Shown here piece after piece: positions 19,349 through 29,245 of a stretch of 64,000 bases of DNA. This DNA is from Henriciella sp. (GTDB lineage: Bacteria; Pseudomonadota; Alphaproteobacteria; Caulobacterales; Hyphomonadaceae), in NCBI GenBank assembly GCA_013214545.1, contig JABSQB010000010.1:28910-92909 (forward strand), in the 5' to 3' direction. The notes below the pieces were generated by a model. The model saw only the letters and a program-made list of their open reading frames with translations, made no database searches and had not been told where the DNA came from. Position 1 is the first letter of the stretch. Each line of letters opens with the position of its first letter. Position numbers and translations under genes: made by a program.

Positions 19349-21946
19349 CTAGAAGCGAGTGGACGTACTGAATCGGAAGGTCTCCGTCCGGTCGTACTCC
19401 TCCTTGCGTAGGATTTGTGAAAAGTCGAACTGGATAGGTCCGAACGGTGAGTCCCAGCCCACTGAAAGGCCCGCTGAAGCGCGAAGCCCAAGTGCATCTC
19501 TAATGGTTCGGGAAGCGGGTAGGCCGCCCGGAATGTTGTTGAACTGTCCGGCCCGGGTGGTGAAGAAAATCTCTGTCTCCCCGGTGGTCTCGTTCAGGAC
19601 CAGATCAGAATCGTCCAGGATGCCGACAGACCCTGCCTCAACGAACAGCTTGGTCCGAATACCATACTCTTCGGGCAGATAATTCGGAATCGTGATCTCA
19701 CCTGTGCCTTGGTAATAGACTTTGCCGCCAAGCGAGTTTTGCGCGATAACGTCAATGACATTACCTTCAGTGTCAGCGATCACATCGACAACGCGAGGAC
19801 CGAGGCCAGCAACATCAAAGCCGCGGAACGAAGATCCGCCGCGGAAGAAACGGTTGTTAATCCGGATGCTGTCATCATCTCCCCAGGGTTCGATCACACC
19901 GCCAGACAACCGCACGCTGGCGCGGACACCTTTGAAGATTCCGCGATAGGCAGCGCCGGTCAGCTCCGTTCGGACGTACTGCACGTCGCCGCCGAAGCCA
20001 GCAAAATCTTGTGAAATCGAGAGGTCGAAGCCGCCGGTTGGCGCAATCGGGTCATTCCGCCGGTCCCAGTTAAAAGAGTATCCGATCAGCGATGTGATAT
20101 CCGAACGCTCACTGTTACAAATCGTCGAACGGAAGGCGTAGAGCGGCGAACACTGGTCTACAATAATTGTCCCATCCGGCAAAGGTGTACGATCAATCGG
20201 GATCGGCACCTGAACCGCAGTATCGTCGCTTGGGTCATCGGGCGTCGCGGGGATGTTGCGATCGATCAGGATTTCTTCGGTCGCCAGCCCGCCGCCATCT
20301 TCGAAGATAACAAGTTGGGTGTCTTCAACATTAATCTCATCCGATTGCAGGCGATAGCGCAGCTGCAGTCCTGTATTGTCGGTGACCGGGAAGCCAAAGC
20401 TCACACCGGCACCAATGGTTTCGGACTCAAAGTCGGAAACATCGAGGAAGTCTGAACGGGTCGAGAAAAGCTCGAGGCCGGCTGACAGGTTGCGATCCAG
20501 AAAGCGCGGTTCCTGAAATCTAAAATCGACAAACTGTTGACGATCCGATGCCGACACGCGGGCGATCAGAGTTTGCCCACGGCCACGTAAGTTGCGCTGA
20601 GACACACTCAAATCGATCAGGAAGGCGTCTACAGAAGAAAAACCGGCCGCAAACGACAATTCGCCGGTTGCCTGTTCCTTCACCTCAAGATCGACAACGG
20701 TGCGGTCCGGGCGCGTGCCGGCCCGTTCAGTGATTTCAACCTCTTCAAAATAGCCAAGCGCGCGAACCCGGTTTCGCGAACGATCAAGCAGAACGCGGTT
20801 AAACGCATCGCCTTCAGCAACGCGAAGCTCTCGCCGTATGACCCGGTCGAGCGTGCTGGTGTTACCGACAATATTGATCCGTTCGATATAGACACGCGGT
20901 CCTTCATCGATAGCGAAGGTTACATTCACCTTACGGGTTTCGGGATCGGCTTCGAGCCTCGGATTGATGTCAACAAAGGCATATCCAGCGATACCAGCGG
21001 CATAGGTCAGTGTATCAATCGTGTCTTCGATCTGATCGCCGCGGAACAAATCGCCATCCTGAATGGCAATCGCACGGCGTAGGCCTTCTGAACTCAGCTT
21101 ATCGAGCGCGGTCTCAACCTGAACGTCGCCAAACGTATACTGCTCGCCCTCTTCAATCGTGTAGGTGATGTAGAAGTCTTCGCGGTCCGGCGTTAGGTCA
21201 GCAACCGCAGAAATTACGCGAAAATCATAATAGCCGCGATTTTGATAGAACTGGCGCAGAAGTTCGCGGTCATATTCGAGGCGGCCAGGGTCATAGTTGT
21301 CGTTCGAGCTGAAAAAGCGCCACCAGCGCGATTGTTTGGTTACGACCTCACTGCGCAGACGTCGGTCAGTGAACTCATCATTGCCGATAAAGTTGATAGC
21401 GCGCACACCCGTAACCGGACCTTCAGTGACCACGAACACCAGGTCAACGCGGTTTTGATCCAGCGGCTTGTATTGCGGTTCCACCGTGGCAGAGAAGCGT
21501 CCAGACTGCCGGTACAACTCAAGAATGCGCTGCACATCCGCCTGTACGCGTGCGGCGGTAAAGATACCGCGCGGAGCGGCTTGAACTTCTTCCCGCAATT
21601 TATCGTCATCCAGGGCGCGATTGCCTTCAAACAAGACGCGGTTGATGATCGGGTTCTCAACCACGCGCACGACCAGATCCGGACCGGCTTTTTCAAAGCT
21701 CGCATCCGCAAATAGGCCCGTGGCAAACAGTGTTTTAAGCGACAAGTCGATGCGAGACGGATCAAACGTATCACCTGGCGAAACCAGCAGATAGGACTGT
21801 ACCGTGCGGTCTTCGATACGCTGATTGCCTTCAATGCGGATCTGGCGAATCGTCTCGGACGATTGCGCAACGGCCTCCAGAACGGGTGTTCCAGTTAGAG
21901 CAAGCGCGCTCGTCGCCATGAAGGCTGCAGCCAGTACTTTACGCAT
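19349..21946 (-). CDS. bamA: Outer-membrane protein assembly factor BamA
   Basis: Central Omp85 component of the BAM complex that inserts beta-barrel proteins into the outer membrane. The 865-residue precursor starts at ATG 21946 (AAGGAGG and GAGGG upstream), with a signal peptide to about residue 27. Five POTRA domains follow (about 30-430; IRQIRIEGNQRIEDRTV opens the first). A 16-strand barrel ends in the canonical aromatic terminus (FSTSTRF). Barrel motifs visible are GSSFRGFDVAG and SVGWDSPFGPIQFDFS. A loop insertion with two cysteines (QCSPLYAFRSTICNSER, about residues 620-635) suggests an extracellular disulfide. The gene is flanked by rseP and skp. Confidence 0.96.
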   Translation of the reverse strand: MRKVLAAAFMATSALALTGTPVLEAVAQSSETIRQIRIEGNQRIEDRTVQSYLLVSPGDTFDPSRIDLSLKTLFATGLFADASFEKAGPDLVVRVVENPIINRVLFEGNRALDDDKLREEVQAAPRGIFTAARVQADVQRILELYRQSGRFSATVEPQYKPLDQNRVDLVFVVTEGPVTGVRAINFIGNDEFTDRRLRSEVVTKQSRWWRFFSSNDNYDPGRLEYDRELLRQFYQNRGYYDFRVISAVADLTPDREDFYITYTIEEGEQYTFGDVQVETALDKLSSEGLRRAIAIQDGDLFRGDQIEDTIDTLTYAAGIAGYAFVDINPRLEADPETRKVNVTFAIDEGPRVYIERINIVGNTSTLDRVIRRELRVAEGDAFNRVLLDRSRNRVRALGYFEEVEITERAGTRPDRTVVDLEVKEQATGELSFAAGFSSVDAFLIDLSVSQRNLRGRGQTLIARVSASDRQQFVDFRFQEPRFLDRNLSAGLELFSTRSDFLDVSDFESETIGAGVSFGFPVTDNTGLQLRYRLQSDEINVEDTQLVIFEDGGGLATEEILIDRNIPATPDDPSDDTAVQVPIPIDRTPLPDGTIIVDQCSPLYAFRSTICNSERSDITSLIGYSFNWDRRNDPIAPTGGFDLSISQDFAGFGGDVQYVRTELTGAAYRGIFKGVRASVRLSGGVIEPWGDDDSIRINNRFFRGGSSFRGFDVAGLGPRVVDVIADTEGNVIDVIAQNSLGGKVYYQGTGEITIPNYLPEEYGIRTKLFVEAGSVGILDDSDLVLNETTGETEIFFTTRAGQFNNIPGGLPASRTIRDALGLRASAGLSVGWDSPFGPIQFDFSQILRKEEYDRTETFRFSTSTRF

Positions 21947-21975
21947 CGATCCCTCGATCCTCCTTGGTAAGCGTC

Positions 21976-23151
21976 CTATTCGCTTGTTGGTCTTTCGAAA
22001 AGACCGGTTTCCAGAACATCGCCCCAAGTGATGAAAACGAACATGGTCAATAGCAGACCGAGCCCAGCCATCAATGCCACCTCCTGCACCTTTTCAGGCA
22101 TGACCTTACCGGTCACGAACTCATAGGCATTGAAAACGAGGTGGCCACCATCAAGAACCGGTAACGGCAACAGGTTGAAAAAGCCGATCCCGATTGAGAT
22201 CAGTGCGCATAGCTGCAGCACGGACCATCCAAGTGTGCTCAGCCGCGTGGTCAGCGGCACGGCGTCTGCGCCCATGGCCTGATTGACGATACGACGCCCG
22301 GCATCACCAATCGCGATCGGGCCGCTCATCAAAGCGAGCGGCTCCTTGCCGGTGACGATTCTACCGAGCATATAAACGGTGTGCTCAACGGTGCTCTTGG
22401 TTTCCAGCACACCTTTGCTGAGGGCGCTGATCGGACCGTAGCGGCGATACTCTACGCTTTCGATCACCGGCGCTGGCGCGATACCAATTGTGCCCTGAGG
22501 AACAATCTGACCGAGTTGATTCTCTCGTACTTCGCGCCGCGGCGTCACCGACAAAGTGAGCGATTCTGAACCGCGCTGGACATCGAAGTCGAGCGCCCGC
22601 CCGGACGACATGCTGGTAATGACAATGAGATCTGAAAGCGCCTGAATGGGTTTGCCGTCAATCGAACGGATGACATCACCTGGCTGCATGCCTGCAGCTT
22701 CAGCCGGATAATCAGGCGCTACGCTGTAGGCATAAACATCATAAGTCTCCACCCCGCGAAATGCGAAGAAAATGGCAAATAGCAAGACGGCGAGAATAAA
22801 GTTGGCCGCCGGTCCTGCTAAAGCCACCAGAGAACGCGCGCCCACGCCGAGCTGCGGATAGGGTTTGCCGACAGGGCCGTCTACGACCTTACCAACATCA
22901 TTCGGCAGCTGGCTCTCACCCACGAATTTGACGAAGCCGCCGAGCGGAATCCAATTCACGCGCCAACGGGTGCCATTCTTGTCCTTGGTTTCGAAGATCG
23001 GTTTGCCAAATCCGACAGAAAACGACTCAACGGCGGCGCCATACCATCGACCCATCCAATAATGGCCGAGTTCGTGTATGATCACGACGACGCCCAATAA
23101 GAACGCTAGGCATACCAGAAATATCGGGCCCTGCGACAGAATCTCGGTCAC
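21976..23151 (-). CDS. rseP: Site-2 protease RseP
   Basis: Intramembrane zinc metalloprotease that cleaves anti-sigma factors and signal-peptide remnants. The 391-residue product has HELGH at residues 26-30 in the first helix and a PDZ domain (about 130-215; AAGMQPGDVIRSIDGKPI). The second active-site motif is NLLPLPVLDGGHL, near residue 325, and a terminal helix follows. The start is GTG, overlapping the dxr stop as GTGA. It lies between dxr and bamA as in most proteobacteria. Confidence 0.95.
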   Translation of the reverse strand: MTEILSQGPIFLVCLAFLLGVVVIIHELGHYWMGRWYGAAVESFSVGFGKPIFETKDKNGTRWRVNWIPLGGFVKFVGESQLPNDVGKVVDGPVGKPYPQLGVGARSLVALAGPAANFILAVLLFAIFFAFRGVETYDVYAYSVAPDYPAEAAGMQPGDVIRSIDGKPIQALSDLIVITSMSSGRALDFDVQRGSESLTLSVTPRREVRENQLGQIVPQGTIGIAPAPVIESVEYRRYGPISALSKGVLETKSTVEHTVYMLGRIVTGKEPLALMSGPIAIGDAGRRIVNQAMGADAVPLTTRLSTLGWSVLQLCALISIGIGFFNLLPLPVLDGGHLVFNAYEFVTGKVMPEKVQEVALMAGLGLLLTMFVFITWGDVLETGLFERPTSE

Positions 23152-24362
23152 GCTGTACGCTCCTGCTTCTGGCTCTTCACTTCATCCAGAAGCGCGCCCG
23201 TCAATCTTTCAGCTTCGGATTGTATTGCTAGAATCGCTTCCAAGTTTTCGCAATCCTCACAAGACATTGATCCGGTCAGAAACCGCTCCATCACAGTCTC
23301 CACAATCCAGCTTATGTCGAGGAATCCGCATTGGCCCGCGAGAAATGCAGCTACGGCCCCTTCATTAGCGCAATTTAATACAATCGGCGCGCCTTTTGCG
23401 AGATTTATCGCTCGGCGCGCAAGATCAACCGCGGGAAACTTCGAGGCGTCGAGCGGCTCAAAATCAAGCTGACTCAGAGCCACCAGGTCCAGTCGATCGA
23501 CGGGTGTTGACTCGCGCCGCTCGGGCCACGTTAATGCATGCGAGATCGGTGTGCGCATGTCAGGAACACCCATCTGCGCGAGCACTGAGCCATCGCGATA
23601 GGCGACCGCAGAATGCAGAATCGATTGCGGATGCACCACAACTTCAATCTGATCTTCGGGTAGGTCGAAGAGATAGCAGGCTTCGATCAGTTCGAGCCCT
23701 TTATTAAACAGGGTCGCGCTATCGATCGAGATTTTCTCGCCCATGTCCCAGCGCGGATGCGCTAAAGCACGGCGGGGCGTGACTGTTTTCAGGTCTTCCC
23801 TCGTCGCTGTTCGAAACGGCCCGCCAGAGGCAGTGAGAATGATGCGCTCCACATCCTCGCGACGCTCCATAACCTGAAACATCGCATTGTGTTCGGAATC
23901 GGTAGGCACGATCTCGGTACTTCGTTCTGCCGCGATCCGCTTCAAAAGCGGTCCAGCGCAAACCATGCTCTCTTTATTGGCGAGCGCGACGGAGTTTCCA
24001 GCATCCACGGCCGCCAGAGTGGACGGCAATCCGGATATTCCGACAATCGCTGCAAGCACGCGGTCGACCGGGCGACGAGCGGCGTCGTCAACGGCGTCCG
24101 AACCGGCAGAAACCTCAATATCGAGGCCTGAGAGCGCATCGCGCACCAATTCGAGCTTAGACTGGTCAGCGATCACCACGCATTGGGGCTCGAATTCTCG
24201 CGCTTGCTCAATCAATAAATCCGCGTTTCGCCCTCCGGCGAGTGTGTCGATCGCGAAGACAGGGTCTGATGACTGCACATTCGCGTGCGCAACCACCGAC
24301 AATGCCGATGTTCCGATAGATCCGGTTGACCCCAGAATCGAGATGGTTCTAACGCCACTCAT
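23148..24362 (-). CDS. dxr: 1-deoxy-D-xylulose 5-phosphate reductoisomerase
   Basis: Makes 2-C-methyl-D-erythritol 4-phosphate, the second step of the non-mevalonate isoprenoid pathway, using NADPH. The 404-residue product starts MSGVRTISILGSTGSIGTSA (cofactor loop) and shows ALANKESMVCAG, PTDSEHNAMFQ, LTASGGPFR, HPRWDMGEKISIDSATLFNKG and VVHPQSILHSAV. The ATG at 24362 overlaps the cdsA stop (ATGA); the open frame upstream is only cdsA shadow. It supplies precursors for the neighbouring uppS. Confidence 0.96.
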   Translation of the reverse strand: MSGVRTISILGSTGSIGTSALSVVAHANVQSSDPVFAIDTLAGGRNADLLIEQAREFEPQCVVIADQSKLELVRDALSGLDIEVSAGSDAVDDAARRPVDRVLAAIVGISGLPSTLAAVDAGNSVALANKESMVCAGPLLKRIAAERSTEIVPTDSEHNAMFQVMERREDVERIILTASGGPFRTATREDLKTVTPRRALAHPRWDMGEKISIDSATLFNKGLELIEACYLFDLPEDQIEVVVHPQSILHSAVAYRDGSVLAQMGVPDMRTPISHALTWPERRESTPVDRLDLVALSQLDFEPLDASKFPAVDLARRAINLAKGAPIVLNCANEGAVAAFLAGQCGFLDISWIVETVMERFLTGSMSCEDCENLEAILAIQSEAERLTGALLDEVKSQKQERTA

Positions 24363-25177
24363 GCGTCTAGCCCTAATACGCGAACGAAGCTTGGGGCAAA
24401 CACAAATGCCAGCGCGGAAACGACGCAAACCAATCCGAGACCATCGACTCGGTCCAGCAACCCACCATGGCCAGGCACAAATCCGCTCGAATCCTTGATG
24501 CCATAGCGTCGTTTCGTGGAGCTTTCGAACATGTCGCCAAACTGCGCCACGATCGAGATCAATGCCCCCAGCGCAATCCAAGCGATTTGGTTCCCGCCCG
24601 TTATATTCGCCGCCAGGATACCGCAGGCCGCGCTGAATACGACGGCGCCAATTGCGCCGCTCCAGGTCTTGGACGGAGAGTCAGAATGCAATAGCGGACC
24701 GCGCAAGAGCCGTCCGGTGAAGTAGGCAGCGGAGTCTGAGCCCCAGACAATTCCCATGAAGATAAGTGCCGCAGTCGCGCCGTCCCACGACCCCTCCCGC
24801 AAGTAAAACAAGGCGAGCGGCATGCCCGCGACGTAGAGCAGACCAAAACTTTCCGCCCCGCGCCGGGAAGACACCGGGTGCGTAATACTCGCGACCAACA
24901 TGGCGCCGATCAAAGCCCAAAGCGCCCAGAGATGCTCGCCCATGGCCACAGGAATGAATGGCAGGATCGCCAGCGCGACGAAGGGTTTCATCGAAGGTGA
25001 TGCCGTCATCCGCACCCATTCGTAGGCCATTAACGCGGCGAATATGGCGCAAGCGACTGCCAGCAGAGCGCCACCCGTCCAAACCACAAACAAGCCAAAT
25101 GGGATTAAAATAGCGGCTGAGATTAGTCGCAGACCAAGATCGCCGAGTTGGCCGTCATGTTGCTTCTGGCGGCTCAT
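24359..25177 (-). CDS. cdsA: Phosphatidate cytidylyltransferase
   Basis: Makes CDP-diacylglycerol, the branch point for phospholipid synthesis, in the inner membrane. The 272-residue product has about seven helices. The C-terminal family signature is recognisable as SSTKRRYGIKDSSGFVPGHG followed by GLLDRVDGL. The segment GSDSAAYFTGRLLRG is also typical. It follows uppS by 2 bp and overlaps dxr by 4 bp. Confidence 0.94.
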   Translation of the reverse strand: MSRQKQHDGQLGDLGLRLISAAILIPFGLFVVWTGGALLAVACAIFAALMAYEWVRMTASPSMKPFVALAILPFIPVAMGEHLWALWALIGAMLVASITHPVSSRRGAESFGLLYVAGMPLALFYLREGSWDGATAALIFMGIVWGSDSAAYFTGRLLRGPLLHSDSPSKTWSGAIGAVVFSAACGILAANITGGNQIAWIALGALISIVAQFGDMFESSTKRRYGIKDSSGFVPGHGGLLDRVDGLGLVCVVSALAFVFAPSFVRVLGLDA

Positions 25178-25179
25178 GA

Positions 25180-25944
25180 TCAGGCTGTCCCGGAAGCCAA
25201 TCCGCCAAACCGACGCTCGCGTTTCTGAAACGTCTCGATTGCTTCAACCAGGTGCTCTTTACCGAAATCTGGCCACAGCACATCCATGAAGACAAGCTCT
25301 GCATAAGCGGCCTGCCAAATAAGAAAATTGCTAAGCCGGTACTCACCGCTGGTGCGAATAACGATATCCGGATCCGGCACATCTGCTGTATCAAGAAAGC
25401 CCTGAAACGCCTCTTCGCTCAGCTCAGCGGTATCGAGAGAGCCATCCGACAAGGCCGCGGCGGCGGCTTGCACAGCCCTGACGATTTCTTCTCTTCCGCC
25501 ATAATTGAATGCGATGCAGAGATTGAATTCGGAGTTTTCCCGCGTACGCGCCTCGGCCCGATCAACCAGTTCACGAATATCATCCGGCAAGCCCTTGCGC
25601 GTCCCCAGGATACGGACACGAACGCCTTCATTCGCCAAGCGATCCAGATCGCGCTTCACATAGGCTTTTAGCAAACCAAACAGCGCGTTCACCTCGGAAA
25701 CGGGACGGCGCCAATTCTCGGTTGAAAACGAGTAAACAGTGAGATTTTTGAGCCCAACTTCTTGCGCCGCCTCTACGGTCCGGCGCAGGGCTTCCACACC
25801 GCGCTCATGACCAACCGCACGAGGCAGGTTTCGCGCCTTTGCCCAGCGACCATTCCCATCCATGATAATGGCAATGTGCTCAGGAAAACTGCCGGTTGGA
25901 GGCCCACCCTCCCCGGTCTGGGCAGCTGATGGGGCGGAGGTCAA
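25180..25944 (-). CDS. uppS: Undecaprenyl diphosphate synthase
   Basis: cis-prenyltransferase making the C55 carrier lipid for peptidoglycan and LPS. The 254-residue product has [17 protein letters not shown] (catalytic Asp), [40 protein letters not shown] and [15 protein letters not shown]. The start appears to be TTG at 25944, overlapping the frr stop as TTGA, because no ATG or GTG precedes the conserved core. GGAG lies 11 bp before it. Its tail is 2 bp from cdsA. Confidence 0.94.
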   Translation of the reverse strand: MTSAPSAAQTGEGGPPTGSFPEHIAIIMDGNGRWAKARNLPRAVGHERGVEALRRTVEAAQEVGLKNLTVYSFSTENWRRPVSEVNALFGLLKAYVKRDLDRLANEGVRVRILGTRKGLPDDIRELVDRAEARTRENSEFNLCIAFNYGGREEIVRAVQAAAAALSDGSLDTAELSEEAFQGFLDTADVPDPDIVIRTSGEYRLSNFLIWQAAYAELVFMDVLWPDFGKEHLVEAIETFQKRERRFGGLASGTA

Positions 25945-26495
25945 ACCTGCATAATCTCCGCTTCTTTATTCTTCAGTGCATCGTCGACTTTGCTGACAAA
26001 ACTGTCGGTCAGTTTTTGAACTTCGTCAGACAGCGAGCGATGTTCGTCTTCGCTGATATCGCCGTCTTTTTCCATTTTCTTCAGCCCGTCCATGCCGTCG
26101 CGGCGAACATTGCGAACCGCAACTCGCGCCGCCTCCGCATACTTGCCAGCCACTTTAGTGAGCTCGACCCGGCGCTCTTCGTTGAGCGGAGGAATCGGAA
26201 TGCGCAGCGTCTGTCCATCAACCACCGGGTTGAGGCCCAAGCCCGACTCGCGGATGGCTTTGTCAGCGGCTCCCACGAGGCCCTTGTCCCATATGTTCAC
26301 GCCGATCATTCGCGCATCCATAACGGAGACGGAGCCGACCTGATTAAGCGGCATCAACGATCCATACGCTGAAACCTGCACGCTATCGAGCAAGTTCACT
26401 GAGGCGCGGCCGGTGCGCAGACCCTGCAATTCGGTCTGCAGAGAACTTATCGCGCCGTCCATACGACGCTCTAGGTCTTTTTTATCGTAGTTCAT
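25941..26495 (-). CDS. frr: Ribosome recycling factor
   Basis: Splits post-termination ribosomes together with EF-G. The 184-residue length is standard. Visible motifs include [19 protein letters not shown], the highly conserved segment [20 protein letters not shown], and [21 protein letters not shown]. It is 10 bp downstream of pyrH, with AGGG 8 bp before its ATG. It overlaps uppS by 4 bp. Confidence 0.96.
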   Translation of the reverse strand: MNYDKKDLERRMDGAISSLQTELQGLRTGRASVNLLDSVQVSAYGSLMPLNQVGSVSVMDARMIGVNIWDKGLVGAADKAIRESGLGLNPVVDGQTLRIPIPPLNEERRVELTKVAGKYAEAARVAVRNVRRDGMDGLKKMEKDGDISEDEHRSLSDEVQKLTDSFVSKVDDALKNKEAEIMQV

Positions 26496-26505
26496 TTTCT
26501 TTCCC

Positions 26506-27246
26506 TCACGAACCGGAGATGAGTGTGCTAGGGCCTTGTCCTGTCAGGACATCCTGCAAAGCCCCTTTATGATGCAGGGAGAAAACCACAATCGGTATGT
26601 TTGTGTCACGCATAAGGCTGACCGCCGACGCGTCCATGACTTTCAGATCGCGCGCCAGCACATCCTGATAGGTCAGTCTGTCATAGCGCTCTGCATTCAG
26701 ATCGGTCTTCGGATCAGCTGAATACACGCCATCAACTTGTGTGCCTTTCATCATCGCTTCGCAATGCATTTCCGCGGCGCGCAAAGCGGCGCCCGTATCG
26801 GTGGTAAAATAAGGATTGCCTGTACCCGCGGCGAAAATCACCACGCGGCCTTTTTCCATATGGCGAATGGCGCGCCGGCGAATGAATGGCTCGCAGATTT
26901 CGTCCATGCGAATACCGGACTGCACGCGGGTCTGTACACCGATCGACTCTAGCGCACTTTGCATGGCGAGCGCATTCATGATCGTCGCCAGCATGCCCAT
27001 GGAGTCCGCTTGCGAGCGCTCCATGCCCTGGGCCGCGCCTTTCATACCCCTGAAGATATTACCGCCGCCAATAACCAGGCAGATCTCAACCCCGAGTTCG
27101 CGAGCGGCGGCGATTTCTTCGGCGAACCCGAGGCACGTCGGCATATGAATGCCGTAATCGGTGGGGCCCATCAGGGCTTCACCGGAGATCTTCAAAAGGA
27201 CGCGCTTAAACCGCAGTTCACTTGAGGGTTCTGATTCACCTGACAT
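26506..27246 (-). CDS. pyrH: UMP kinase
   Basis: Phosphorylates UMP to UDP; a hexameric amino-acid-kinase-fold enzyme. The 246-residue product (start ATG 27246, GGAG upstream) shows [59 protein letters not shown] and [20 protein letters not shown]. It is separated from tsf by a strong terminator hairpin only 37 bp upstream of its start, so its expression depends on read-through or on a promoter overlapping the terminator. Confidence 0.96.
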   Translation of the reverse strand: MSGESEPSSELRFKRVLLKISGEALMGPTDYGIHMPTCLGFAEEIAAARELGVEICLVIGGGNIFRGMKGAAQGMERSQADSMGMLATIMNALAMQSALESIGVQTRVQSGIRMDEICEPFIRRRAIRHMEKGRVVIFAAGTGNPYFTTDTGAALRAAEMHCEAMMKGTQVDGVYSADPKTDLNAERYDRLTYQDVLARDLKVMDASAVSLMRDTNIPIVVFSLHHKGALQDVLTGQGPSTLISGS

Positions 27247-27270
27247 TACGCGTCTCCAATATCCCAAGAG

Positions 27271-27311
27271 GGCATAAAAGATTCCCGGCCACCTGTCATC
27301 GGTGGCCGGGA
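27271..27311 (-). terminator. Intrinsic terminator between tsf and pyrH
   Basis: A perfect 11-bp stem TCCCGGCCACC/GGTGGCCGGGA (27283-27293 and 27301-27311) with a 7-nt loop is followed in the minus direction by ATCTTTTATG. It begins 28 bp after the tsf stop and ends 37 bp before the pyrH start. The U-run is short, so partial read-through is plausible. Confidence 0.75.
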
Positions 27312-27338
27312 CCCAAAAGCACTTATTTTTTTAAGGCC

Positions 27339-28238
27339 TTAAGCCTTGGTCATGGAGGCAACTTCGTCAGCGAAATTGTCTTCCACTTTTTCGATGCCGT
27401 CACCAAGCTTGAACATAACAAAGCCAGCCAGCTCTGCGCCGCTATCAGAAATGAACTGACCAACGGTCTGATCTGGATTCATAACGAATTGCTGCTCAAC
27501 AAGGACGACTTCTTTATAGAACTTCTTGATCCGGCCTTCGATCATCTTTTCGATGACATTGGCGGGCTTGCCGCTTTGCTCAGCTTGCTCAGTCAGAATC
27601 TGCTTCTCACGAGCAACCAGCTCTTGGTCGAGATCAGCAACAGTGGCGGAGGCTGGCGAGGTCGCGGCGACGTGCATCGCAACCTTCTTGCCCGCCTCGG
27701 CGAGGTCACCAGAGCCGTTGAGACCAACAAGCACGCCGATTTTGCCCATGCCGGGGGCTTCCGCGCTATGTATGTAGGCAGCTACAGAGTCGGCTTTGAC
27801 CTGAGCCGCGCGGCGCAGGGTCATGTTCTCGCCGATCGTGCCGACGAGGCGCTTGATCATGTCCTCGACCGAACCGTCACCATCTGGGGCACCGGCAGCA
27901 GCCAGCGCCTCTGTCGTGCCTTCCGTTGTGAGCGCGATACCAGCAATGTCACTGAGCGCCTTCTGGAAGGTTTCGTTACGCGCCACAAAATCGGTCTCAG
28001 CGTTGAGCTCGACCACAGAACCGGTCTTGCCATCGTCTGAAACAACTGCTGCGACGAGGCCGTCAGCCGCGGTGCGGCCAGACTTTTTCGCGGCCTTGGA
28101 CAGGCCTTTCGCGCGCAGCCAATCGATTGCGGCTTCGACGTCACCGTCATTCTCGACGAGCGCCTTTTTTGCATCCATCATACCTGCGCCAGTCTTGTCA
28201 CGCAGATCCTTGACGAGGGCAGCAGTGATTTGAGCCAT
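27339..28238 (-). CDS. tsf: Translation elongation factor Ts
   Basis: Nucleotide exchange factor for EF-Tu. The 299-residue product starts [20 protein letters not shown] with the conserved MDAKKAL and the UBA-like N-terminal domain. [14 protein letters not shown] is the core TDFVA motif, VGLNG opens the second subdomain, and [15 protein letters not shown] is a C-terminal family block. The ATG at 28238 is preferred to the upstream non-ATG because EF-Ts proteins begin at MAxITA. It is 33 bp downstream of rpsB, forming the usual rpsB-tsf pair. Confidence 0.97.
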   Translation of the reverse strand: MAQITAALVKDLRDKTGAGMMDAKKALVENDGDVEAAIDWLRAKGLSKAAKKSGRTAADGLVAAVVSDDGKTGSVVELNAETDFVARNETFQKALSDIAGIALTTEGTTEALAAAGAPDGDGSVEDMIKRLVGTIGENMTLRRAAQVKADSVAAYIHSAEAPGMGKIGVLVGLNGSGDLAEAGKKVAMHVAATSPASATVADLDQELVAREKQILTEQAEQSGKPANVIEKMIEGRIKKFYKEVVLVEQQFVMNPDQTVGQFISDSGAELAGFVMFKLGDGIEKVEDNFADEVASMTKA

Positions 28239-28271
28239 CCTGGTCTTCCTTCTGTTCAAACCTGTGTTTGT

Positions 28272-29096
28272 TTAAGCTTCAGTCTTGTCTTCTGACGCTT
28301 CCTCGGTCGCAGCTTCTTCTTCGGCTGCGTCGGCTGCGGCTAGATCCGCTTCGACCAGGGCTTCGACATCTTCCGCCTCGCCAAGGTCAATCCCAAGTCC
28401 CGCAGAAGACTCTGCGAGGCCGTCGAGCACTGCGTCTGCAACTAGGTTGCAGTAGAGCGAAATTGCGCGCGCCGCATCATCATTGCCCGGAAATGGGAAA
28501 TCAGCATCATCGGGATCGCAATTGGTGTCGACAACGGCGACAACCGGGATGCCCAGCTTACGGGCTTCCTTGATCGCAATCGCTTCCTTATTTGTGTCGA
28601 CCACGAAGATCAGGTCTGGCAGGCCGCCCATATTGGCGATACCGCCCAGTGCTTTGTCCAGCTTTTCGCGATCACGCTCCAAGTTGAGGAGCTCTTTCTT
28701 GGTCAGACCTGATGTCTCTTTGTCGCCAAGGACTTCTTCCAGCTCACGCAGGCGCTTGATCGAGTTCGAAACCGTCGACCAGTTGGTCAGTGTGCCGCCG
28801 AGCCAGCGGTGGTTCATGTAATACTGAGCGCAACGCTGCGCTGCTTCAGCGACCGGCTGGGACGCCTGGCGCTTGGTGCCGACGAACAGAACGCGGCCGC
28901 CTTTGGCAACCGTGTCACGCACTTTGACCAGCGCTTGGTGAAGCAGCGGGACAGTCGCCGATAGATCCATAATGTGAATGCCAGAACGCGCGCCATAGAT
29001 GAATTGCTTCATCTTGGGGTTCCAGCGATGTGTTTGGTGACCGAAGTGAACGCCAGATTGCAGCAGTTCACGCATTGTGAATTCAGGCAATGCCAT
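28272..29096 (-). CDS. rpsB: 30S ribosomal protein S2
   Basis: Small-subunit protein S2. The 274-residue product starts at ATG 29096 (AAGGA upstream) with [20 protein letters not shown], followed by [34 protein letters not shown] and [16 protein letters not shown]. After residue about 230 it carries a strongly acidic Glu/Ala tail ([19 protein letters not shown]), common in alphaproteobacteria but absent from enteric S2. It is followed by tsf. Confidence 0.97.
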   Translation of the reverse strand: MALPEFTMRELLQSGVHFGHQTHRWNPKMKQFIYGARSGIHIMDLSATVPLLHQALVKVRDTVAKGGRVLFVGTKRQASQPVAEAAQRCAQYYMNHRWLGGTLTNWSTVSNSIKRLRELEEVLGDKETSGLTKKELLNLERDREKLDKALGGIANMGGLPDLIFVVDTNKEAIAIKEARKLGIPVVAVVDTNCDPDDADFPFPGNDDAARAISLYCNLVADAVLDGLAESSAGLGIDLGEAEDVEALVEADLAAADAAEEEAATEEASEDKTEA

Positions 29097-29221
29097 CTTA
29101 GTTTTCCTTATCCGGTTGACCGGCATGATCCCTATCGAGCCTCACTTGAGGACCGACACCGGAAGGACCACGCATCGGGGGTTATGGCGCGGGTCTATAC
29201 ATGAATTGGCGGCGGGCGCAA
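29097..29221 (-). promoter_or_regulatory. rpsB promoter and structured leader (putative)
   Basis: Read on the minus strand, TTGCGC (29216-29221) and TATAGA (29194-29199) are separated by 16 bp and form a plausible sigma-70 promoter. Downstream are two small inverted repeats before the start codon: CCTCA-AG-TGAGG and CCGG-TCAA-CCGG. Ribosomal protein S2 operons are often autoregulated through their leader. That role here is inference. Confidence 0.4.
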
Positions 29222-29245
29222 CCGTACAGTTCAGATTGCAACCAA

